A stretch of DNA of 64,000 nucleotides from the NCBI GenBank assembly GCA_041665785.1, contig JBAYIE010000016.1:1-64000 (forward strand), read 5' to 3'. Source of the stretch: JBAYIE01 sp041665785. Its GTDB lineage: Bacteria; Bacteroidota; Bacteroidia; UKL13-3. Under the pieces are notes generated by a model. The model was given only the letters and a program-made list of their open reading frames with translations. It did no database searches and had not been told where the DNA came from. This document shows positions 1 through 6,575 of the stretch, piece after piece; positions within the stretch are counted from its first letter, which is position 1; the number at the start of each line of letters is the position of its first letter. Made by a program: the position numbers and the translations under genes.

Positions 1-1
1 C

Positions 2-243
2 GGTGGATGATATAATTGTGTATATTGGAAGAAGCATCTTTGTTCCTGAGCAAAGGTTCTCTGGTCAGTTACTTCGTACTTCGTAATTTGTAATTCGAAA
101 TTGTGTAATTGTGTCCACCTCCGCCAAGGCTATGGTGGATGCTATAATTGTGTTTTCTTCATACAGACATTTTGGTTATTGAGAAAAAGTTCTCTGGTTA
201 GCTACTTCCTAATTCGTACTTCGTAATTCGTACTTTGTAATTT
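2..243. repeat. AT-rich imperfect direct repeat, no gene
   Basis: Two related segments begin at 2 and 134, a spacing of 132 bp. Each starts GGTGGATG-TATAATTGTGT, carries TTCTCTGGT about 60-70 bp later, and runs into a short degenerate simple repeat built on ACTTCGTAATT (about 71-97 and 203-241). I see no convincing coding frame. It is probably non-coding low-complexity spacer; it could extend left of the window. Confidence 0.5.
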
Positions 244-281
244 TTTCTTTAGCTTGGCAATGTATTTGCAATACCATCCTC

Positions 282-437
282 ATGAAAACAACCCGGATAC
301 TAACCCTGATTTGCACGGCATTGTTCCTGATTTCCTGCAATTCCGCAAAGAAAGCCGAAGCCGAGCGGAAGAGACAACAACAAAAGATGGAAGAGTTGGA
401 TCAGCAGAAGCGTCAGTTTGAACAGAAAAATCCTTAA
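282..437 (+). CDS. Small predicted lipoprotein (51 aa)
   Basis: An ATG at 282 opens a 51-codon frame ending at TAA 435-437. The product starts MKTTRILTLICTALFLISC, a short basic and hydrophobic lipoprotein signal with the lipobox cysteine at residue 19. The rest (AKKAEAERKRQQQKMEELD and onward) is highly charged and probably a single helix or coiled coil. It converges with the receiver gene, whose stop lies 4 bp away. No family is recognised. The textbook lipoprotein signal is the main support for it being real. Confidence 0.6.
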   Translation: MKTTRILTLICTALFLISCNSAKKAEAERKRQQQKMEELDQQKRQFEQKNP

Positions 438-441
438 AAAC

Positions 442-909
442 TCAGGATAATAATTTCTGACGCAGCAAAAACTCCAGTTGGTCGTTGGACCGTACCAATT
501 TTTCACCCATTTCTAATTCATCTAGTTTCTTTCTATACAACTCGTATGCACGGGTTATAGTCATGTCCAGTTCCTCTTCGTTCCAGGGTTTGCTGAGATA
601 GTGAAATATTTTACCCTTGTTTACCGCATCAATAACTGCGGTTATATCAGCATATCCGGTTAACAAAACCCGCATGGGAAACGGATGTTTTTCTAAAATA
701 GACTCTAAAAATTCTACCCCTGTCATATTCGGCATGCGCTGATCCGTAATGATCACGGCTATGTCGGGATGTTCATCCAGCGTTTTTACTGCATCCACAG
801 CATTGATAGCCGTGAAAACCTGATATTTAAGCCGGAATGTGGCTTTGAACGAGAATAAATTGTTCTCTTCATCATCAACATACAGAATTTTTATTTTAAG
901 GTCTGACAT
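442..909 (-). CDS. Stand-alone response regulator receiver protein
   Basis: A 155-residue CheY-like protein with no output domain. The acidic pocket is VDDEE (11-15), the phospho-acceptor is D56 in ITDQRMPNMTG, the switch threonine is T84 in LLTGYAD, and the conserved lysine is K107 in LSKPW. The LTGYAD...NKG..F.Y..KPW pattern is typical of receivers of the RpfG type. Residues after about 120 form a charged, coiled-coil-like tail (YELYRKKLDELEMGEKLV). It is paralogous to the receiver at the start of the 5076-6170 hybrid kinase and is transcribed divergently from that operon, so it probably belongs to the same signalling circuit. A -7 promoter box lies 28 nt upstream. The output mechanism is unknown. 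Confidence 0.9.
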   Translation of the reverse strand: MSDLKIKILYVDDEENNLFSFKATFRLKYQVFTAINAVDAVKTLDEHPDIAVIITDQRMPNMTGVEFLESILEKHPFPMRVLLTGYADITAVIDAVNKGKIFHYLSKPWNEEELDMTITRAYELYRKKLDELEMGEKLVRSNDQLEFLLRQKLLS

Positions 910-937
910 TTTGATATAAGTGGCTACTGAACTTATA

Positions 938-945
938 CAAAGCTA
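938..945 (-). promoter_or_regulatory. -7 promoter box TAGCTTTG
   Basis: Read on the minus strand this is TAGCTTTG, an exact match to the Bacteroidota -7 consensus TAnnTTTG, 28 nt upstream of the receiver ATG at 909. It lies in the 110-bp spacer shared with the divergent ThiF-like operon. Confidence 0.5.
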
Positions 946-1019
946 AAATATGAAAAATATTTATTACTTTTCGAAAAAAATCATAAGAAATCCACAATTA
1001 GCCTAACGATTAGTAACGA

Positions 1020-2108
1020 ATGTCACGACAGACACCTACAACGTCCAACTTTCTATACTCAAACGAAGCCCATCAATCGTTTTCATTAAAACATTCCGAT
1101 TCAGCCACCGGATTTCACTCCCTGATTGAGGCAAAGAAGCCTCAAATAATAGACACTTATATCCTTCAGCTCAAGGATTGGATCCGTATCCGGAATCCGG
1201 ATAAACGCTTTACTCCCGGAGAATTGGATACAAAAGCCACAGAATTAGCAGGACCTGAACCTGACCAGGAAGGCACCTGGATCTATTATCCCTGGAACAA
1301 TTTATTGATTCACCTATTAGATAAGGAAGCATTTATTGAGGTACGCACCAACCGCAATAAATTAAAAATAACAGAAGCTGAACAAACCAGTCTTCAGAAC
1401 AAAACAATCGGAATAATTGGTTTGTCGGTTGGTCAGTCTGTAGCTTTAACCATGGCTACCGAGCGCATTTGCGGCCGACTGAAGCTGGCTGATTTCGATA
1501 CCCTGGATTTGAGCAACCTCAACAGGATCCGTTCAGGAGTGCAGCATATCGGTCAGAAAAAAACAACCCTGGCTGCACACGAAATAGCTGAAATGGACCC
1601 CTATCTTGATGTAGAATGTTTTGAAGAAGGTATTACCGAACAGAATATTGATTCCTTTTTGGGTGGAGAATATCCGGTAGATTTGTTGATTGAAGTATGC
1701 GACGGACTTGATGTAAAAATTTTAAGCCGTATCAAGGCACGCGAAAAAGGAATTCCTGTAATTATGGATACAAATGATCGGGGCATGCTGGATATAGAAC
1801 GTTTCGATCTGGAACCTCAACGGCCTTTGTTTCATGGATTGGTAGATGAATCATTGCTTCAGCCCGGCATAGAGATTCCTGCAGAAAAGCGTTTGGATGT
1901 TTTGATGCAACTGGCTTCCTTCAACCAAACATCCGAGCGACTAAAATTATCCATGCAGGAGATCGGAAAATCGATTATAACCTGGCCTCAATTGGCATCT
2001 TCTGTAGTAATGGGCGGTGGCATCACATGCGATGTTGCCCGGAAATTATTATTGGGTAAACCCCTGAAATCTGGAAGATACTATGTAGACCTGGATGAAT
2101 TTTTCTAA
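1020..2108 (+). CDS. ThiF/E1-like adenylating protein, Rv1355c type
   Basis: A 362-residue protein. Residues about 85-130 carry the GTWIYYPW...RNKLKITEAEQ lead-in that I know from Rv1355c-family proteins. They are followed by an E1/ThiF Rossmann fold: GIIGLSVGQSVA (131-142), the acidic strand LADFD, SNLNR (165-169), GQKK (178-181, K181 matching the MoeB lysine) and D228 in EVCDG. These are the ATP-binding and adenylation residues of MoeB/ThiF enzymes. There is no CxxC zinc pair and no clear thioester cysteine. Mycobacterial Rv1355c is longer and has a nitroreductase-like second half, absent here. It is the first gene of an operon with a GNAT protein 70 bp downstream and then sensor kinases. 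The substrate is unknown; adenylation of a carboxylate is inferred from the family. Confidence 0.8.
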   Translation: MSRQTPTTSNFLYSNEAHQSFSLKHSDSATGFHSLIEAKKPQIIDTYILQLKDWIRIRNPDKRFTPGELDTKATELAGPEPDQEGTWIYYPWNNLLIHLLDKEAFIEVRTNRNKLKITEAEQTSLQNKTIGIIGLSVGQSVALTMATERICGRLKLADFDTLDLSNLNRIRSGVQHIGQKKTTLAAHEIAEMDPYLDVECFEEGITEQNIDSFLGGEYPVDLLIEVCDGLDVKILSRIKAREKGIPVIMDTNDRGMLDIERFDLEPQRPLFHGLVDESLLQPGIEIPAEKRLDVLMQLASFNQTSERLKLSMQEIGKSIITWPQLASSVVMGGGITCDVARKLLLGKPLKSGRYYVDLDEFF

Positions 2109-2178
2109 AACCTATATGTTGAATTGTGAATAAGATAACCGGAAATTAATTCCCGCTAATTAAGAAATTGCAGCAAAA

Positions 2179-2901
2179 ATGGTAAAAATCCGCGCTTTCA
2201 GAGCCATCGAGAATCATTCGCTTTGCGACAAATTCATTGAAGGGCACAAGCGCGTTTTGGAAGCAGTTGGGGTAACCAAAGTTACCTCCTCCAAATACGA
2301 CTGGATGTACAATCCGGGATCCTTTGTAATTTTGGTAGAAACCGATGATGGTGGACGCGTATTGGGCGGTGCAAGACTTCAGGCAGCTGATGGAATACAT
2401 CCTTTACCGCTTGAGGAAGCTGCAGGTTATATGGACGACAAAATTTACGACCTGGTAAAACAATATCGTACCGGTGGAACCGGTGAAGTGTGCGGTTTGT
2501 GGAACTCTATGGAGGTTGCTGGCATGGGCATTGGCAGTATTTTCCTGATCCGCTCGGCATTGGCTATCAGTGAGCAACTCGGTCTCGATTCGATGATGGC
2601 GCTTTGTTCTCCTTATACCACACGTATTGCTGGTAATTATGGCTTTCTGGTTGAACCTTCTGTAGGAATAGATGGTACTTTTTATTACCCCAAACTGGAT
2701 CTTTTGGCAACAGTTGTCATACAAAAAAACGCACATGCACTTCCCAATGCCAGTGCACTCGAATATGAGCGTATCATGGATTTACGCAAGCGCCCGATTC
2801 AAGTAACCCTTGAACAAGGTAAAAAACAGGAAGTGGAAATTGATTACGATCTGACTTTACCTTCAGCCAGCACCAGTGAATTTAAAATTACAGGCGAATG
2901 A
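2179..2901 (+). CDS. GNAT-fold acyltransferase, LuxI/FeeM-like
   Basis: A 240-residue protein with the layout of GNAT acyltransferases, closest by eye to the autoinducer-synthase and N-acyl amino acid synthase branch. YDWMYNPGSFVILVE (40-54) and GRVLGGARLQ (59-68) resemble the LuxI core leading to G-ARL. GEVCGLW (102-108) occupies the place of the LuxI ELSRF strand. GMGIGS and SALAISEQLGLDSMMAL fit the acyl-CoA or acyl-ACP loop and helix. Residues after about 185 are a poorly conserved tail. It lies in the ThiF-like operon, and its last codons overlap the sensor kinase start by 4 bp (ATGA), implying translational coupling. The acyl transfer role is a family-level inference; substrate and product are unknown. 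Confidence 0.65.
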   Translation: MVKIRAFRAIENHSLCDKFIEGHKRVLEAVGVTKVTSSKYDWMYNPGSFVILVETDDGGRVLGGARLQAADGIHPLPLEEAAGYMDDKIYDLVKQYRTGGTGEVCGLWNSMEVAGMGIGSIFLIRSALAISEQLGLDSMMALCSPYTTRIAGNYGFLVEPSVGIDGTFYYPKLDLLATVVIQKNAHALPNASALEYERIMDLRKRPIQVTLEQGKKQEVEIDYDLTLPSASTSEFKITGE

Positions 2902-5063
2902 AGGCACGTATTCCATCCATCTATATAACTGCCTGTTGCCTGATTCTTTTGTTGATTCAACCCGGAGCGTTAAGGTCACAAACCTTTTACCTGAAAGATA
3001 CAGCCGACTTTACCAGCCTGCAGTATGTTGCTTTTTTTGCAGATGAAACGCACCAATTAACCCTGGACTCTGCAGTTAATCACCCGTACGAAATTTCGGA
3101 TCAGAAAATTTTAAACCTGGGAGTAAGCGACCATACCTATTGGATAAAATTCAATCTGGTGAACCTGGGTACTCACAACGACCTGCAACTGGAAGTGCCC
3201 TACCCCATTCTGGATGAAATTACCATGTATCAATTCTCCGGAAAAGTGTTGCTCGATTCATTTGCAGGTGGCGAACGATATCCTTTCAGTTACCGCGCTA
3301 ACAAATCCAAGAATTTTATTTTTCCGCTACATCTGAAAACAGGCGATTCAGTTACCTGTTATCTGCGAATCCGGAGCGGAGAACAAATTATTCTGCCCAT
3401 CCGCATTGAAACACCGGAGATCTTGTACAACCGGCATCTGAAAGACGATCTATTCAACGGCATTTACTTCGGCATCATCATCGTGATGATTTTGTATAAC
3501 CTGTTTGTCTTTTTCAGTACCAAAGACCGGAGTTATGTTTATTATGTAGTCTATATCTTTTTTGTGGGTTTGACTCAGGCTATTCTGAACGGTTATGCAT
3601 ACAAATATTTATGGCCTGATACACCCTGGTTAAGTTTACGTGCAACTATGCTGGGAGGTGCATTCTCAGGATTATCAACGATCTTCTTTGTTCGTAATTT
3701 CTTAAACACGCGACAGTTTTCACCAACGTTCGACAAACTGCTGCATGTATTTACTATCGGTTACCTGGCCAGTCTGGTATTTTGTTTTATGGGCAACCTG
3801 CAGATGTCGTACAACCTGATCAATGTTACTGCCGGACCGGGTTCTTTTATTCTGTTGTTTACCGCCATCAATATTTACCGCAAACACAAGAGTCGTCCGG
3901 CTTTGTTCTTTATCATTTCCTGGTCCGTTTTTATTCTCAGCGTAATTACTTTTGTGCTAAAGGATGTTGGCGTTATCCCCTACAATGCGCTTACCATAAG
4001 CGGGCTTCAGATTGGTTCCGCATTTGTGGTTACTCTACTCTCGATTGCCCTCGCTGACCGGATCAATATCTTAACCCGCGAGAAAGAAAAGTCGCAGGGT
4101 GAAGCATTGCGTGCAGCGCAAGAAAACGAACGCATCATTCGCGAACAAAATATTACACTCGAAACCAAGGTTCAGGAACGCACGGTTGAATTACAGGAAA
4201 CCAATGTACAGCTCCATACTACACTCGACGAACTCAAACAAACCCAGTCACAACTGGTGGAGCAGGAAAAAATGGCCTCACTCGGTCAGTTAACTGCCGG
4301 AATTGCTCATGAGATCAACAATCCCATCAACTTTGTAAGTTCAAATGTAAAACCTTTGAAAAGGGATGTGGAACAACTCATCGACCTGATGAACCAGTTC
4401 GAAAATATAGGTTCAAGTGAAAAACCAACAGAAGAAAAGATCCGCGAAATTGCTGCACTCAAAAAAGAATTCGATTTTGATTACCTGCTCGAAGAAATCA
4501 ACTTTCTGTTGAAAGGAATCAATGAAGGGTCGAGCCGTACAGCTGAAATAGTGAAGGGATTGCGTATTTTTTCAAGGGTGGATGAAGACGATATCAAACT
4601 GGCCGACATTCGCGAAGGTTTGGAATCAACATTGATCATCATCAATAATTCGTTGACGAATAAGATTGAAGTGCGTAAAGATTATGCCGAGCTCCCAAAA
4701 GTAGAATGTTATCCGGGAAAATTGAATCAGGTATTTCTGAATATACTAAGCAATGGCATCTATGCGGTACAGGCTAAGTTCGGGAATGAACCCGGTGGAT
4801 GGGTTCAGATCAAAACCCAATTGCGGGAACCTTATATAGATATCATTATCAGCGACAACGGAACAGGAATGGATGAGGAAACAAAAAAGAAACTGTTTGA
4901 ACCCTTTTATACTACGAAACCCGTGGGTGAAGGTACCGGTTTAGGTCTTTCTATCGTATACAATACCATCAACAAGCATAACGGAATAATTAAAGTCGAC
5001 AGCGAATTGGGAAAAGGCACTACTTTTACAATTTCTATCCCGATTAATCAATACAAAGTTTAA
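2898..5063 (+). CDS. 7TMR-DISM sensor histidine kinase
   Basis: A 721-residue membrane sensor. A signal peptide (1-27) precedes an extracellular 7TMR-DISMED2-like beta domain (about 35-165), then seven hydrophobic helices (about 185-395), a coiled coil (about 395-455), a HisKA domain with H471 in LTAGIAHEINNP, and an HATPase domain (N box NQVFLNILSNG, DNGTGMDEE, GEGTGLGLS). DISMED2 domains generally bind small carbohydrate-like or other ligands outside the cell. The start overlaps the acyltransferase stop, and the receiver-kinase hybrid follows 12 bp after its stop. It would phosphorylate D57 of that hybrid, D63 of the last receiver, or D56 of the divergent receiver; which one is not visible here. 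Confidence 0.93.
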   Translation: MKARIPSIYITACCLILLLIQPGALRSQTFYLKDTADFTSLQYVAFFADETHQLTLDSAVNHPYEISDQKILNLGVSDHTYWIKFNLVNLGTHNDLQLEVPYPILDEITMYQFSGKVLLDSFAGGERYPFSYRANKSKNFIFPLHLKTGDSVTCYLRIRSGEQIILPIRIETPEILYNRHLKDDLFNGIYFGIIIVMILYNLFVFFSTKDRSYVYYVVYIFFVGLTQAILNGYAYKYLWPDTPWLSLRATMLGGAFSGLSTIFFVRNFLNTRQFSPTFDKLLHVFTIGYLASLVFCFMGNLQMSYNLINVTAGPGSFILLFTAINIYRKHKSRPALFFIISWSVFILSVITFVLKDVGVIPYNALTISGLQIGSAFVVTLLSIALADRINILTREKEKSQGEALRAAQENERIIREQNITLETKVQERTVELQETNVQLHTTLDELKQTQSQLVEQEKMASLGQLTAGIAHEINNPINFVSSNVKPLKRDVEQLIDLMNQFENIGSSEKPTEEKIREIAALKKEFDFDYLLEEINFLLKGINEGSSRTAEIVKGLRIFSRVDEDDIKLADIREGLESTLIIINNSLTNKIEVRKDYAELPKVECYPGKLNQVFLNILSNGIYAVQAKFGNEPGGWVQIKTQLREPYIDIIISDNGTGMDEETKKKLFEPFYTTKPVGEGTGLGLSIVYNTINKHNGIIKVDSELGKGTTFTISIPINQYKV

Positions 5064-5075
5064 ATTTGCCAGCCT

Positions 5076-6170
5076 GTGGACGAAGCCGAGAAAATAAAGG
5101 TTTTATATATCGACGATGAGCTGAATAATTTGAATTCGTTCAAAGCCAGCTATCGTTACGATTATAAAATATATACAGCTATCAATGCTGAAGATGCGCT
5201 GGAAATACTGAAAGCCGAGCCGGATCTTGAAATAATACTCAGCGATCAGCGCATGCCGGGCACTACAGGTGTAGAATTTTTTGAATCCATCCGGTATGAT
5301 TATCCGAAACCGGTACGCATGCTTTTGACCGGCTATGCTGATATAGAAGACGTGGTAGACGCTATCAACAAAGGACATATCTTCCGTTATATCCGAAAAC
5401 CCTGGATGGATGGCGATATCTTGTCGGCCATTGAAGAAGCCCACAAATACTATATGGCCAGCTCAAAACTGGTAGAGCGAAATCAATCCCTGCAAAAGGC
5501 GTATCACGAACTGGAACAATTTGCTTACCGGGTAACACACGATCTCAAAGGACCGATTATCAACTCCATGGCGGCGCTTGATGTACTTAAAACGGAAGAT
5601 TCAGCAGAAGCCCGTACCGAAATAGTTGGGCTGATTATGAAGTCTCTCTCCAAACTGAATGATTTTGTAGATAATATGTTCTCATACTACCGCATTCGTT
5701 TGGGCGAAACCGCTATCCAAAAAATTGATTTTGAGCAATTACTTCAAGCTCAAATTGATATATTTGGTGTGACCTTAAAAATGCATCAGATCCGTTTTGA
5801 AAAAGTCATAAACCAACAGATGCCATTTATGTCGGATGATATCAAATGCAGCATCATAATCGCAAACCTGTTGTCGAATGCCTTTAAATATCAAAAGAAA
5901 GTTAATCCCGATAAATGGGTGAAACTGAGTGTAGATGTCAACAACGGTGAAGCAGTGATTAAGGTAAGCGACAATGGAATAGGGATCGATGAACAGCATC
6001 AGAAAAACATATTCGACTTGTTTTACCGGGCTACTACCAGCGAACCAGGATCCGGTATTGGTTTGTACAATGTTTACGATGCCGTTTTAAAACTGAATGG
6101 AAAAATTAGCGTGGAATCCGAATTGGGAAAAGGAACTACCTTTATATTAACTTTACCCAGCATCATGTAA
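5076..6170 (+). CDS. Receiver-histidine kinase hybrid
   Basis: A 364-residue cytoplasmic protein. An N-terminal receiver (6-120; D57 in ILSDQRMPG, T85, K108 in IRKPW) is joined by a short helix (about 125-148) to a HisKA-like segment with H155 in YRVTHDLKGP, and an HATPase domain (IIIANLLSNAFKY, DNGIGIDEQ, GSGIGLYNV). The input is therefore phosphorylation rather than a ligand, so it acts as a relay. Translation begins at GTG 5076; no in-frame ATG lies between the kinase stop and the receiver. Its stop overlaps the next start in TAATG at 6168-6172. The receiver is paralogous to the divergent protein at 442-909. Confidence 0.9.
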   Translation: MDEAEKIKVLYIDDELNNLNSFKASYRYDYKIYTAINAEDALEILKAEPDLEIILSDQRMPGTTGVEFFESIRYDYPKPVRMLLTGYADIEDVVDAINKGHIFRYIRKPWMDGDILSAIEEAHKYYMASSKLVERNQSLQKAYHELEQFAYRVTHDLKGPIINSMAALDVLKTEDSAEARTEIVGLIMKSLSKLNDFVDNMFSYYRIRLGETAIQKIDFEQLLQAQIDIFGVTLKMHQIRFEKVINQQMPFMSDDIKCSIIIANLLSNAFKYQKKVNPDKWVKLSVDVNNGEAVIKVSDNGIGIDEQHQKNIFDLFYRATTSEPGSGIGLYNVYDAVLKLNGKISVESELGKGTTFILTLPSIM

Positions 6171-6565
6171 TGCAGAAAGCGGCAACATATACGCATTTTA
6201 TACTGATTGACGACAGTAAAATGGATCTCTTCCTGATCTCTAAGATAATTCAGGTGGTTCAACCGGATGCGCAAATATTGTCCTTTGATCAACCCGATCT
6301 GGCGCTGGCTCATTTCCAATCTGCACAACCTGAAGTATCGTATCTTGTATTACTCGATATCAACATGCCGGTAATCAATGGCTTCGATTTTTTGGATGCT
6401 TTTCATAATCTGACCGAATCACAAAAAAGTAAATATTCCATTTACATATTAACCTCCTCCCATAATTTGACCGATATCGAACGCGGAAAATCAAATCCGT
6501 ACGTTAGGGAGGTATTGCACAAACCGCTCAGCAAAGATCATTTTGTAAAATTGCTCAACCTTTAA
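6170..6565 (+). CDS. Lone receiver, Rcp1-like response regulator
   Basis: A 131-residue single-domain receiver with DD at 14-15, phospho-acceptor D63 in LLDINMPVING, T95 in ILTSS and K118 in LHKPLS. The longer spacing and the FLISKII helix resemble Rcp1-type receivers that dock on histidine kinases as phosphate relays. Its ATG overlaps the stop of the hybrid kinase by one base, so it is the last signalling gene in this operon. There is no output domain. Confidence 0.9.
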   Translation: MQKAATYTHFILIDDSKMDLFLISKIIQVVQPDAQILSFDQPDLALAHFQSAQPEVSYLVLLDINMPVINGFDFLDAFHNLTESQKSKYSIYILTSSHNLTDIERGKSNPYVREVLHKPLSKDHFVKLLNL

Positions 6566-6575
6566 GAACTTTTGT

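Noticed and set aside
1020..2108. CBASS/Bil-type ubiquitin-like defence operon
   Set aside because: The E1-like protein has no E2, JAB peptidase, ubiquitin-like protein or cyclase next to it, and no clear thioester cysteine; neighbours are signalling proteins.
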